Below are positions 53,454-62,890 of a DNA stretch of 64,000 nucleotides, piece by piece. The notes beneath the pieces were generated by a model, which was given only the letters and a program-made list of their open reading frames with translations, was not told where the DNA came from and did not search any database. The translations under genes and the position numbers were made by a program. Where the stretch lies: positions 1 to 64,000 of the forward strand of contig NZ_JAHCQH010000016.1 in assembly GCF_018449475.1 (NCBI RefSeq). The letters run 5' to 3'. Within the stretch, counting starts at the first letter, position 1; each line of letters begins with the position of its first letter. The stretch comes from Ancylobacter radicis (GTDB lineage Bacteria; Pseudomonadota; Alphaproteobacteria; Rhizobiales; Xanthobacteraceae).

Positions 53454-55154
53454 ATGTCCTTCAAGAACCTGCCGTTGATCGGAAAGATTTCGTCGCTTCT
53501 GCTGTTGCTCGCGTTCTTCGCCTCCGGCCTCGTCTACCTGGCCGGCACCAAGATGCAGAGCATTGACGACGCCTATGGCGCGGCGCTGGCCGGTCCCGCC
53601 CGCGCCACCGTCGCCGCCGCCCGCGCCAACCGCTTCGTGGTCTGGTACAATCAGGCCGTCTTCCAGTCGATTTCCGCGGTTTCGGCGGAAGAGAACAACC
53701 GGGCCATGGAGGTCCAGAAGCAGGCCGTGGACAGCTTCCATAGCCGCATGGCCAGTGCCCGTGAGCTTGATCCGACCCAGTCGGCTACCTTGGACGAACT
53801 GGTCCGTCGCTTCGACCAGATGGTCAATGTCGATTGCGCCAGCATCGTCAAGCGCGCCAATGAGAGCACCAATGCGCAGGAGGCTGTCGCGATCGGTGTG
53901 GAGTACAACCAGACCTGTATTCCGCTCTCGCGAGCCCTTGTCGCAGACATCTCCAAATTCGTCGATACGCGCGAACAGGATCTCGGCACCCTCGCCGCGG
54001 AACTGCACGCGACCGCCGAGAGCACGGAGAACATGGTCTATCTCGGCACCGCCGCGGCCCTTGTCCTCGTTCTCGCCATTGCCTTCTTCGTTACCCGCCT
54101 CGGCATCGTCCGCCCGATCACCCGCACGGCGGATGTCCTCGGTCTGCTGGCCGACGGCAAGTTCGACCTGACGGTCGAGGGCACCGACCGCAAGGACGAG
54201 ATCGGCGGCATGGCCAAGGCGGCCGAGCGCCTGCGCATCGCCCTGGAAGAAGCCGAGCGGGTCCGCGAGGAAGCGCGCATGGCCGAGCTGCGCTCCGCCC
54301 AGCGCCTCGCCTCCGAGCGCAACGCCATCGCCGATGATTTCGAGGTGAAGATGGGCACGCTGGCCGATGCCTTCGCGACTTCCTCCGGCGATGTCTCGAC
54401 GGCGGCGCGCAACCTCTCGGCCACGGCCGAGGAAACTTCGCGCCAGGCCGAAGCCGTGACCAATGCGGCGGCGGAAGCCTCGACCAATGTGCAGACGGTG
54501 GCTGCGGCGACCGAGGAGATGACCTCCTCGATCCGCGAGATCGGCACCCAGGTCACCCAGGCGGCGACCATCGCCTCGGCCGGTTCCGAAGAGGTCAACC
54601 GTGCCGCCAACGAGATCCGCGAGCTTTCCGAGGCCGCCAACAAGATCGGCGAAGTGGTGAGCCTGATCACTGACATCGCCGGCCAGACCAACCTGCTCTC
54701 GCTCAACGCCACCATCGAGGCGGCGCGCGCGGGCGATGCCGGTCGCGGCTTCGGCGTGGTCGCTCAGGAGGTCAAGCAGCTCGCCGAGCAGACCGCCCGC
54801 GCCACTCAGGAGATCGCGTCCAAGGTGCAGGACATCCAGCAGGCCACCGGGCGGACGGTGAATTCGATCGAGAAGATCGTCGGCACCATCACCCAGATCC
54901 GCGATGCCACCTCGATGATCGCCTCGGCGGTGGAGGAGCAGACCGCCACCACGCAGGAGATCGCGGCCAATACCCATATGGCGGCGAGCGGCACCGGCGC
55001 GGTGAACGATAACATCGCCGGCGTCGGGCGCGCGGCGGAGATGACCGGGGCGGCCTCGACCCAGCTCTCCTCGCTGTCGACCTCGCTCTCCTCGCAGGCC
55101 GGCGACCTGCAGCGCCAGGTGGCCGAGTTCGTGAAGAACCTGCGCGCCGGCTGA
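53454..55154 (+). CDS. methyl-accepting chemotaxis protein
   Basis: A 566-residue chemoreceptor. Membrane segment one (about 8-28, [20 protein letters not shown]) precedes a helical periplasmic sensor of about 170 residues unlike that of its neighbour ([20 protein letters not shown]...). It has paired cysteines in the sensor ([18 protein letters not shown]). Membrane segment two is at about 200-220, followed by HAMP ([21 protein letters not shown]) and the MA domain shared with the preceding receptor. ATG 53454 ([12 protein letters not shown]) matches the other two receptor starts; an in-frame ATG at 53394 is less likely. The ligand is unknown. Confidence 0.93.
   Translation: MSFKNLPLIGKISSLLLLLAFFASGLVYLAGTKMQSIDDAYGAALAGPARATVAAARANRFVVWYNQAVFQSISAVSAEENNRAMEVQKQAVDSFHSRMASARELDPTQSATLDELVRRFDQMVNVDCASIVKRANESTNAQEAVAIGVEYNQTCIPLSRALVADISKFVDTREQDLGTLAAELHATAESTENMVYLGTAAALVLVLAIAFFVTRLGIVRPITRTADVLGLLADGKFDLTVEGTDRKDEIGGMAKAAERLRIALEEAERVREEARMAELRSAQRLASERNAIADDFEVKMGTLADAFATSSGDVSTAARNLSATAEETSRQAEAVTNAAAEASTNVQTVAAATEEMTSSIREIGTQVTQAATIASAGSEEVNRAANEIRELSEAANKIGEVVSLITDIAGQTNLLSLNATIEAARAGDAGRGFGVVAQEVKQLAEQTARATQEIASKVQDIQQATGRTVNSIEKIVGTITQIRDATSMIASAVEEQTATTQEIAANTHMAASGTGAVNDNIAGVGRAAEMTGAASTQLSSLSTSLSSQAGDLQRQVAEFVKNLRAG
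54380..55154 (+). repeat. direct repeat copy 2: chemoreceptor signalling domain
   Basis: The second copy of the 775-base near-identical block described at 52455-53229. The protein is identical over about 230 residues; the copies differ only in the final tail ([15 protein letters not shown] versus [15 protein letters not shown]). Confidence 0.9.
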
Positions 55155-55184
55155 TCGCTCAGCCTCGGCACGCGCCTTAAAAGC

Positions 55185-55215
55185 AAACCGCCCCGCAGCG
55201 ATGCGGGGCGGTTTT
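55185..55215. terminator. bidirectional terminator between chemoreceptor and autotransporter
   Basis: AAACCGCCCCGCA, loop GCGA, TGCGGGGCGGTTT. T-rich tails are present on the right (TTTTCG) and, read leftward, on the left (GCTTTTAAGG), so it can serve both converging genes. Confidence 0.85.
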
Positions 55216-55273
55216 CGTTTGGATGGTCGGTGAGGGGGCGGCGACCCGCCCCCACTTCAGAACCGCCCCCGCC

Positions 55274-58200
55274 TCAGAACCGGATGCTCAGTCGTGCGTT
55301 GAAGCCGTTCTCGGTGACGCCGTCGCCATATTGGCCGGTATAGGCGATACCCAGTGTCGAGGTCGCGCTAATGAGGACATCGAGCCCGGCCTCCAGCACC
55401 GCCGCATCCTCGGCGATCGGGGCGCCGGTGATGGTGAAGGCGTCCGAGCCGGCAAAGGCCTGCGTCACCGTCGGGTCGATGTCGCCAAAGGCGTGCCGCC
55501 AGCCGATCGCCCCGCGCAGCGTCGCCGCGGTGGAGCCGAACGCGATCTCCTTGGCGAGGCGCAGGCCCAGCGTGGTGAAGGTCGTGTCCATGGTCTGGGA
55601 GTCGCCGGTGAGCGCGGCAGCGCCGCCTTCTTCCGTGTAGCCGTCCTGGTCGAGGCTGACATAAGAGAGGTTGGCGAAGGGCTCGAAGGCGATGCCGGCG
55701 GCGTCAAACCGGTAGCCGAGTTCGCCGAAGGCCTGCACCGTGCCGGCAGTGTAATCCGCCGACAGGCTGTCCGAATAGCCGGTGAAGGCGACCGAGCGGT
55801 TGGTCGAGATGTCCTGCCACGTATAGGCCAGACCCGTGCGCAAGGCGAGCGGGCCCCAGGTGTTGCCGGCATAAAGGCCGATGTGCCAGTTATCGCTGGA
55901 GCCCGACGAGTTGCGGCCGGAAATCGAGAAGTCGGTGTAGCTGTAGCCACCGGCCAGACCGAGGCGCCAGCCCTCGCCGACCAATGTGTCCGCGCCGATC
56001 AGGAAGCCGCCGGTGGAATCGGAGACGCCGGCGGCGTTCGAATTGCCGTCCATCTCGCCCCAATTGCCGAAGGCGGTCGACCACAGCGCGAAGCGTTCGA
56101 CCGGCGCCAAGGCGGGGGCCGCCTTCATCGGCATGCTCATATCGGCCGCGACCTGCACGGGCGAGGGGGCTTGGGACGGCGCGGCATAGGCGAGCGCGCC
56201 CGAGGCGGTCTCGATCACATTCACCACCTGGCCGGAAGAGGCGCCGACGCCCCCTTGAGCCGCCCGCAGGCGGTCATTCAGCGCGCCACGGATCAGCGAG
56301 GACTGTTCCATGAACAGGCTCTGCGTCGAGGCGTGCACCTCGCCCGAGAGCTGGTCGAAGGCGTTCGGCGCCTGCGCCGCCGTGAGCTGGAGCGCCGCGT
56401 CATAGACCGCATTGCCGAGGCCGAGCGATTCCGTGGCATTGGCGCTCGCCACCTCATTGGGCGTCTGCGCCAGCGAGGCGAAGCGCACATCGTTGCGCGC
56501 CAGCGTCAGATAGACATTGCTGGCATCATAGCTCAGCGAGGGCAGCAGATAGGCGTAATTGGTGGTGACGGTGGCGAAGCTGCCGGTCACGCCGCCCTGC
56601 GCGGTGAGGATGGTGTAGGTGGCGAGCGGGTTGGCATAGCCGGCCTGCGCCAGCACCGCGACGGTGCCGCCCGACAAAGTGGCGGTTCCGGTGGCGCTGA
56701 TCAGGTCATGCGTGCCGTCGGCCCACACCTCGACCGTGTAGGTCGAGCCGGCCGCGAAGCTGACATTGCCGGCGACCGTGACCGTGCCCGGCGAATAGCC
56801 GGGCGAGACGGTGCCGCCGCTCAGCACGGTGAGCCCGCCAATGGTGCCGGTGCCGCCGATCGTGCCGCCGCTCTCGACGGTGAAGCTCGAACCGGTGGTG
56901 GAGCCGGCCGCCAGCACGAGGCTGGCCTCCTCGACCGCGATCGGGCCGTCATAGCCGCCGGAGCCGGTGAAATTGACCGTGCCGCCGAGAATGGTCACCG
57001 AGCCCGAGCCGGTGATGGTGCCGGGGAAGTCATAGGTGCCGGACCGGTAGAAGACCAGCGCCGCATTGTTGACGATGCTGCCGATCACCGAGCCCGTCGT
57101 GCCGCCATTGCCGATCTGCAGCGTGCCCGCGGCGATGGTCGTGCCGCCGGTATAGGTGCTGTCGCCCGTCAGGATCAGCGTGCCCGCCCCGGTCTTCACC
57201 AGCGCGCCGGAACCGGTGATCGACCCGGCATAGGTGATATCGTCGGAGCGGTTGAAGGCCAACGTGGCCCCGCTCGCCATCGATACGTCGCTGGCGATGC
57301 TGCCGGAGGTGCCGCCGGTGCCGATCTGCAGCGTGCCACTGAGGACGCTGAAGGCGCCGGTCAGGCTGTCGCTGCTGCCGACGAGGCTCCAGGTGCCGGT
57401 GCCCGACTTCGCCAGGCTGGAGAAGCCCTGGAACTGGCCGGACGCGGAGACGGTGGCGAGATCGAGTGTTCCGGTGGCGCTGCCGTTCAGCTCCAGCGTG
57501 TTGCCGCTGCTGACATTGGTGACGTTGCCGACCAGCACCGCCGTGTCGGCGAGGATGAGGCGGTTGCTGCCGGAGCCGAAGGCGATCGCCGTGCCGGAGG
57601 AGGAACCGGCCGAGATGGTGCCGCTGGTCTCGACCGTCGAATTGCCGTTGCCGGTCTGCACCGCTACCGCGCCGGTGGTCGCCAGCGTGCCGCTGTTCAC
57701 CACCGAATTGGTGGTGGCGTCGATCAGCACGGCCAGTTCCGACGCATTCACCGTGCCGGAATTGGTCACGGTCGCGGTGCCGGTGATGGTGGCGACGGTG
57801 GCAGAGGTCTCGCCGCTGGTGAAGCCGCTGTCGACGACGATGCCGTTGACACCGGTTACCGAGCCCGCATTGACGACCTGCGCATTGCCCGTCGGCGTTT
57901 CCGCCCGGATGCCGGCGTCGCGGTTCGAGGTGACCACGCCCGTGCTGGTGTTGGTGACGCTGATGTCGCCGGACGTATAGGCCGCGGCGCGCAGGCCATT
58001 CATGCCCGTGATGGCGCGCACGGCGGCGTGAGCGGCATCAAGGCTCGGATCGCCGGTGGCGGTGACCGTGCCGCTGTTGATGATGGTCGCGTCGCCGATC
58101 TCGGTGGCGGCATAGACCGCGTTGTCATTGCCCGAGGTCACGGTGCCGGAAGTGGTGATGGAGGAATCGCCATCGTTCGACCAGGCGATGAGGCCCTGCT

Positions 58201-59011
58201 GCAGCGTCGCGTTGACCGTGCCCTCATTGATGATCTGGGCGAGGCCGTGCCAGGCGATGACGCGAATGCCGGCGAGGTGGGAAGTGACGAGGCCCGTCGG
58301 GGCGTTGGTCACCGAGACCGTCTCTGGGCTGGTGCCGTTATAATTGCCATCCGCGTAGATGCCGCGCCCATTGGTCGAGGTCACCGAGCCGCTATTGGTG
58401 ATGGTGACGGGCCCGAGATTGGTCGTGGCATTCAACGCCGCGCTATCGCTGTAGGTTCCCGTCCAGGAACTGTACAAGGTGCCGGCATTGTCGATCTCGA
58501 TCGACCCGCCATAATCGTTGCGGAACCAGACCGCGCCGAAACCATCGAAGGATGTGATGCTCACATCGGCGCCGATGGTGACGTCCGCATTGACGGTCAC
58601 CGCGATGGGATCGTTGTTCGAATCCGTGCCGGACTGGAGGAACAGGGCGCTATAGTCCGGCCGGTTGATGACCGTGGTGCCGGTGATCAGGATGGTCTGG
58701 TCATAGGTGCCCAGCGTCGTGGGCGAGCTGTAATAGACCGACCCCGTGGTCAGGTCGGTCACGGTGAGCGAGCCCGTGCCGGGCGTCATGCTGACCTGCG
58801 CTCTGGTGGAATCGCAGATGATCAGCGTCGTGGTGCCGGTTACGTCGCAGTTCCCGCCATTTGCCAAAGCCGGGCTACTCATGCCGCCCGCGAGAGCCAG
58901 ACTGCCGACAACAGCGGCGGAAACCAGACCTGGCGCGCCAAATGTCCCGCGCGCAAACGAACCCACAGCCGTCGACGCCAGCAGCGTCCGCCGGAAACCA
59001 GTCATGTACAT
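55274..59011 (-). CDS. autotransporter with beta-helical passenger
   Basis: A 1245-residue type V secreted protein. An extended signal region of about 52 residues ends in MSSPALANG. The passenger is Gly/Thr/Ser/Val-rich with recurring TVTNSGTV-like strands. Two PATR-type units follow (LVKTGAGTLILTGDSTYTGG and a second near residue 580), then a linker and the outer-membrane barrel (about the last 280 residues) ending RLSIRF. No enzyme domain is visible, so it is a candidate adhesin. Two start codons are close together (59011, MYMTGF, and 59005); GGGGTGG favours the second by spacing. Palindromic sites lie about 150 bases upstream. Confidence 0.87.
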   Translation of the reverse strand: MYMTGFRRTLLASTAVGSFARGTFGAPGLVSAAVVGSLALAGGMSSPALANGGNCDVTGTTTLIICDSTRAQVSMTPGTGSLTVTDLTTGSVYYSSPTTLGTYDQTILITGTTVINRPDYSALFLQSGTDSNNDPIAVTVNADVTIGADVSITSFDGFGAVWFRNDYGGSIEIDNAGTLYSSWTGTYSDSAALNATTNLGPVTITNSGSVTSTNGRGIYADGNYNGTSPETVSVTNAPTGLVTSHLAGIRVIAWHGLAQIINEGTVNATLQQGLIAWSNDGDSSITTSGTVTSGNDNAVYAATEIGDATIINSGTVTATGDPSLDAAHAAVRAITGMNGLRAAAYTSGDISVTNTSTGVVTSNRDAGIRAETPTGNAQVVNAGSVTGVNGIVVDSGFTSGETSATVATITGTATVTNSGTVNASELAVLIDATTNSVVNSGTLATTGAVAVQTGNGNSTVETSGTISAGSSSGTAIAFGSGSNRLILADTAVLVGNVTNVSSGNTLELNGSATGTLDLATVSASGQFQGFSSLAKSGTGTWSLVGSSDSLTGAFSVLSGTLQIGTGGTSGSIASDVSMASGATLAFNRSDDITYAGSITGSGALVKTGAGTLILTGDSTYTGGTTIAAGTLQIGNGGTTGSVIGSIVNNAALVFYRSGTYDFPGTITGSGSVTILGGTVNFTGSGGYDGPIAVEEASLVLAAGSTTGSSFTVESGGTIGGTGTIGGLTVLSGGTVSPGYSPGTVTVAGNVSFAAGSTYTVEVWADGTHDLISATGTATLSGGTVAVLAQAGYANPLATYTILTAQGGVTGSFATVTTNYAYLLPSLSYDASNVYLTLARNDVRFASLAQTPNEVASANATESLGLGNAVYDAALQLTAAQAPNAFDQLSGEVHASTQSLFMEQSSLIRGALNDRLRAAQGGVGASSGQVVNVIETASGALAYAAPSQAPSPVQVAADMSMPMKAAPALAPVERFALWSTAFGNWGEMDGNSNAAGVSDSTGGFLIGADTLVGEGWRLGLAGGYSYTDFSISGRNSSGSSDNWHIGLYAGNTWGPLALRTGLAYTWQDISTNRSVAFTGYSDSLSADYTAGTVQAFGELGYRFDAAGIAFEPFANLSYVSLDQDGYTEEGGAAALTGDSQTMDTTFTTLGLRLAKEIAFGSTAATLRGAIGWRHAFGDIDPTVTQAFAGSDAFTITGAPIAEDAAVLEAGLDVLISATSTLGIAYTGQYGDGVTENGFNARLSIRF

Positions 59012-59144
59012 CCACCCCTGCCCACCGCCTTTCCGGCGGTTGAGTTATCTTCGGGCCGGTATCGCCAGCCCGTTTTCACCCGACTTGATCCCTCATGCGC
59101 AGGCCGATTGCCCGCAACAGGCGTCGCGCATGAGAATTTGCTGA

Positions 59145-59173
59145 ACATGTCCGTACATGTGCAGTAACTGCAC
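59145..59173. promoter_or_regulatory. overlapping palindromes upstream of the autotransporter
   Basis: ACATGT occurs twice four bases apart (59145-59150 and 59155-59160). It overlaps a perfect odd palindrome, GTGCAGTAACTGCAC (59159-59173). Such clustered dyads resemble operator sites. The region 59012-59277 holds no gene and also contains the start side of the leftward autotransporter. Confidence 0.5.
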
Positions 59174-59277
59174 ACGGTATCATGTGATGGCGTCAGGACA
59201 AGGCGAAAGAGGGTGGCGTGGAACGCGCTCCACCTTCGGCAGCGCGGCCGGGGCCTGATGAGCGGAAGGCGCGTGAA

Positions 59278-60156
59278 TCAGCGGGCGTCCATCGCATCCA
59301 GCTCGGCGGCGGCGGCGGCGAGGCGGGCGAGGTTTTCGGCCGTATAGGCGCGGTAGTCGAAATCGATGGTCGAGTGCATCTCGGAGACCATGCTCCAGAG
59401 CGCCTCGCGCAGCAGCGAGGCGACCAGCATCGCCTGCAATTTCAGGATCAGCTGATCATCCGGCGCCCGGCCATAATAGAGGCCGAGCATCTCCTCGCGC
59501 TGGGCGGCGTCGAAGCCGTTATTCGAGGCGAGGCCGCCGAGATCGAACAGCGGCGTGTTGAAGCCGGCATAGTCCCAGTCGATCAGCCAGAGCCGGGCGC
59601 CGTCGTCGATGAAATTGGCCGGCAACAGGTCGTTATGGCCGAACACGATCTCGCTCGGCCCGACCAGCGCCTCCACCCGCGCGGCCAGCGCCGCATAGGC
59701 GGGCAGGTCGTGCTTCAGGCGGTGGTCGCCGTCGCGCAGGGCGTGGAGATAGGAGCGCAGCACATGGAAGGTCCAGAAGGCCAGCGCCGGCCCGCGCAGC
59801 TGGCGGGTGACCTCGACATGGGCGCGGCGCACCAGTTCGACCACCCGCGGCAGGTTCGCCCGCACATCGGCCTCGCCATAGGTCCGGCCCTCGATGAAGT
59901 CGATGACCAGCAGCCCCGGCTCGGCATGGCGCAGGCGAGGGGAGATGCCCGCCGCTTCCGCCGCGCGGGCAGCAGTGAGCTCGTTGAAGCGCATGACGTT
60001 ATGGCGGGGAATGTCGTCGCCGAGCCGCACGACATATTTCGCCCCCTCATCCTCCACCACGAAATTGGTGTTGGTGATGCCCCCGCCGAGCGGGCACGGC
60101 TCGACGCGGGAGCGCCAGATCGGCAAGGCGCGGATGCGGTCGACGGCGTCGGTCAT
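59278..60156 (-). CDS. choline/ethanolamine kinase-like phosphotransferase
   Basis: A 292-residue protein kinase-fold phosphotransferase (APH/choline kinase family). The nucleotide loop is CPLGGGITNTNFVVED, the catalytic loop EIVFGHNDLLPANF and the metal-binding loop LWLIDWDYAGFNTPLFDLGG. The sequence TNTNF and the DWDYAG phrase favour choline-kinase-like over aminoglycoside-modifying members. It follows a dimethylglycine/sarcosine dehydrogenase-like gene with a repeat element between them, so a role in choline or methylated-amine metabolism is suggested. ATG 60156 starts the conserved part; upstream in-frame residues are proline-rich. Confidence 0.82.
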   Translation of the reverse strand: MTDAVDRIRALPIWRSRVEPCPLGGGITNTNFVVEDEGAKYVVRLGDDIPRHNVMRFNELTAARAAEAAGISPRLRHAEPGLLVIDFIEGRTYGEADVRANLPRVVELVRRAHVEVTRQLRGPALAFWTFHVLRSYLHALRDGDHRLKHDLPAYAALAARVEALVGPSEIVFGHNDLLPANFIDDGARLWLIDWDYAGFNTPLFDLGGLASNNGFDAAQREEMLGLYYGRAPDDQLILKLQAMLVASLLREALWSMVSEMHSTIDFDYRAYTAENLARLAAAAAELDAMDAR

Positions 60157-60241
60157 GGGCGTGCTGTCCGGTGGGCGAGAGAGGTTGCGTGCTGCCGGCC
60201 GGCGAGGCAATCCGCGTGCCGCGCCTTAGCCGCCCTGCCGC

Positions 60242-60331
60242 CGTCATGGCCGGGCTTGGCCCGGCCATCCACGACTTGGGCTGTGCGCCGAGGGCAAGTC
60301 GTGGATGCCTGGCCCAAGGCCGGGCATGACG
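60242..60331. repeat. Rhizobiales-type intergenic inverted repeat element
   Basis: Two 37-base arms (60242-60278 and 60295-60331) are imperfect reverse complements around a 16-base centre. They begin CGTCATGGCCGGGCTTGG and end CCAAGGCCGGGCATGACG. Elements of this look (GCCGGGC...GCCCGGC with TCCACGACTTG) are scattered between genes in Bradyrhizobium relatives. In RNA it would form a long hairpin between the flavoprotein and kinase genes. Confidence 0.8.
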
Positions 60332-60343
60332 TTGTTCCCTCTC

Positions 60344-62794
60344 TCAGCTGAAAATGCGGGCATTCTCCGGGTCGTAGAGCGGGCCGAGATGCAGCTGGGC
60401 GGGCACGCGCGCGCCGGCGACTTCCAGCTCATAGCTGCCCGCCAGCAGGAAGGCGTCGTCGAGCCCGCCTTCCGGCCGGCGCACATAGCCATAGCCGATG
60501 GGCAGGCCGACGGTCGGCCCGAAGCCGGCCGACGCCAGCCAGCCCATGCGCACGCCGTCACGGTAGATGGTCTCGCGCCCGAGCAGGATGATGGCGGGGT
60601 CCGTCACGGTGAAGCCGGCGAGGCGCTTGGTGAGCGGCTGTGCGGCCTTGGCCTCCAGCGCCTCGCGGCCGATGAAGGGCAGGCCGGAGCCGAGCTTCAC
60701 CGCCCAGCCGAGCCCGGCCTCCAGCGGGGAATGGTCCGGCCCGACATCGGAGCCCGAGGCCCAGTAGCCCTTTTCCAGCCGCAGGCTTTCCAGCGCGCGG
60801 TAGCCGATATTGGTGATGGCGAATTCCGCCCCCGCCGCCATCAGCGCCTCATAGACGCTGGCGGTGAATTCGGTCGGCATATGCAGCTCATAGCCGAGCT
60901 CGCCGGCATAGGTGAGGCGCAGCGCCCGCACCGGCGCGCCGGCGAGGCGGATCTCGCGCAGCGACGCATAGGGGAAGCCGGCATTCGACACATCGTCGCC
61001 GGAGAGCTTTTCGAGCAGCGCCCGGCTGTTCGGGCCGATCAGCGTCAGCACGCCATAGGCCGAGGTGATGTCGATGAGATGGGCATCGAGCCCCGCGGGA
61101 ATGTTGCGGCGGATCCAGTCGAAATCATGCGTCGCCGCGCCGGTGCCGGCGATGAGGTAGTAGGAGGTCGGCGACAGCCGGGCGACGGTGATGTCGCATT
61201 CGATACCGCCGCGCCGGTTCAGCATGGGGGCGTAGGTCACAGTGCCCACCGGCCCCGCGACATCGGCCGCGCTGATGAGCGACAGCGCCGCCTCGGCATC
61301 GCGGCCGACAGCCAGGAACTTGGCGAAGGAGCTCTGGTCGAGAATGGCGAGCGAGGCGCGGGCGGCGCGGTTCTCGCGCGCCACGGCGTCCGCCCAGTTC
61401 GGCCGGCCATAGGTGTAAATGTCGCGCGGCGCCTCATTGGGCGCGGCGAACCAGTTCGGCCGCTCCCAGCCGAGCTTCTCGCCGAACACCGCGCCCTGCG
61501 CGGCCAGCCGGTCATAGAGCGGGGAGCGGCGCAGCGGGCGCCCGCTGGCGTGCTCCTCATGCGGCCAGGCAATGGTGTAGTGCTTGCCATAGGCCTCCAG
61601 CGTGCGGGCCCGCACCCAGCCGACATCCTGATGGTTGCGGCCGAAGCGCAGAATGTCGACGGGCGAGAGGTCATAGGGCGGGCGGCCATCGCCAGCGATC
61701 CATTCCGCCAGGGCCTTGCCGGCGCCGCCGCCCGAGGCGATGCCGAAGGCGTTGAAGCCGGCGCCGACATAGAAGCCGGTCAGCTCCGGGGCCTGGCCGA
61801 GGATGAAATTGCCGTCCGGCGTGAAGCTCTCCGGCCCGTTGATGAGTTCCTTGACGCCCGCCGTCTCCAGCGCCGGCACGCGGCCGAGCGCCAGCTCCAT
61901 GATCGGCTCGAAATGATCGAAGTTCGAGGGCAGGAGCTGGAAGTTGAAGCCGTCGGGAATGCCGTCCTCGGCCCACGGAATGGGGTTCGGCTCATAGCCG
62001 CCCATGACCAGGCCGCCGACTTCCTCCTTGTAATAGGTCAGCCGGTCGGGATCGCGCAGGGTCGGCAGGTCCGGCGTCACGCCCTCGATCCGCTCGGTCA
62101 CCATATACTGGTGCTGCACCGAGACGAGGGGGACATTAACGCCGGCCATGGCGCCGACCTCGCGCGCCCATTGCCCGGCGCAGTTCACCACGATCTCGCA
62201 GGCGATGTCGCCGCGGTCGGTGCGCACTTTGGTGACGCGGCCCTTCTCCACGGTGAGGCCGGTGACGCGCGTGTCCTCGCAGATGGTGACGCCGTTCATC
62301 CGCGCGCCCTTGGCGAGCGAGGCGGTGATGTCGGAGGGATTGGCCTGCCCGTCGGTCGGCAGGAAGGCGGCGCCGACAACATCCGACACATCCATCAGCG
62401 GCCAGAGCTTCTGCGCCTCGATCGGGGTGAGCAGGTGCATCTCCAGCCCGAAGGAGCGGGCGGTGGTGGCCTGGCGCTTCACCTCGGTCCAGCGTTCGGC
62501 ATTGCAGGCGAGGCGCAGGCCGCCATTCATCTTCCAGCCGGTGGCAAGGCCGGTCTCGGCCTCCAGCGTGCGGTAAAGCTTCACGCTCTCGCCTAGCAGC
62601 TGGGTGATGCCGGCATTGGAGCGCAGTTGCCCGACTAGGCCGGCGGCGTGGAAGGTAGAGCCGGAGGTCAGCTTGTGCTTCTCGACCAGCACCGTGTTGC
62701 GATAGCCGAGCTTGCCGAGGTGATAGGCGGTGGAGGCGCCGATAATGCCGCCGCCGATGATGACGATGCGGGCCTGCGTCGGGAAGGCGGCCAT
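60344..62794 (-). CDS. FAD-dependent dimethylglycine/sarcosine dehydrogenase-like protein
   Basis: An 816-residue two-part flavoprotein. The N-terminal FAD domain has ARIVIIGGGIIGASTAYHLG. TSGSTFHAAGL contains the histidine (H49) that carries FAD covalently in dimethylglycine dehydrogenase. The oxidase domain continues to about residue 390. The C-terminal half resembles the GcvT aminomethyltransferase (TYAPMLNRRGGIECDITVARL, YGVLTLIGPNSRALLEKL, AGELGYELHMP) that accepts the one-carbon unit onto tetrahydrofolate. The substrate is likely an N-methylated amino acid. The DeoR gene upstream probably regulates it. Confidence 0.9.
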   Translation of the reverse strand: MAAFPTQARIVIIGGGIIGASTAYHLGKLGYRNTVLVEKHKLTSGSTFHAAGLVGQLRSNAGITQLLGESVKLYRTLEAETGLATGWKMNGGLRLACNAERWTEVKRQATTARSFGLEMHLLTPIEAQKLWPLMDVSDVVGAAFLPTDGQANPSDITASLAKGARMNGVTICEDTRVTGLTVEKGRVTKVRTDRGDIACEIVVNCAGQWAREVGAMAGVNVPLVSVQHQYMVTERIEGVTPDLPTLRDPDRLTYYKEEVGGLVMGGYEPNPIPWAEDGIPDGFNFQLLPSNFDHFEPIMELALGRVPALETAGVKELINGPESFTPDGNFILGQAPELTGFYVGAGFNAFGIASGGGAGKALAEWIAGDGRPPYDLSPVDILRFGRNHQDVGWVRARTLEAYGKHYTIAWPHEEHASGRPLRRSPLYDRLAAQGAVFGEKLGWERPNWFAAPNEAPRDIYTYGRPNWADAVARENRAARASLAILDQSSFAKFLAVGRDAEAALSLISAADVAGPVGTVTYAPMLNRRGGIECDITVARLSPTSYYLIAGTGAATHDFDWIRRNIPAGLDAHLIDITSAYGVLTLIGPNSRALLEKLSGDDVSNAGFPYASLREIRLAGAPVRALRLTYAGELGYELHMPTEFTASVYEALMAAGAEFAITNIGYRALESLRLEKGYWASGSDVGPDHSPLEAGLGWAVKLGSGLPFIGREALEAKAAQPLTKRLAGFTVTDPAIILLGRETIYRDGVRMGWLASAGFGPTVGLPIGYGYVRRPEGGLDDAFLLAGSYELEVAGARVPAQLHLGPLYDPENARIFS

Positions 62795-62890
62795 CCGGTA
62801 TTCCTCACGAGAAAGGGCTGTTGTCAGGAGCGTCTGTCGCGAGTCCGTGTCATGTCAACGAAAATCCACATGAAGCCGCATATAATGTGG

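Noticed and set aside
55223-59167. Open frame of 1314 codons on the plus strand opposite the third autotransporter
   Set aside because: Its composition (strings of Gly, Ala, Arg, Asp with no domain) is the mirror of the GC-rich repeat gene; the minus-strand frame has a signal peptide, PATR units and barrel.
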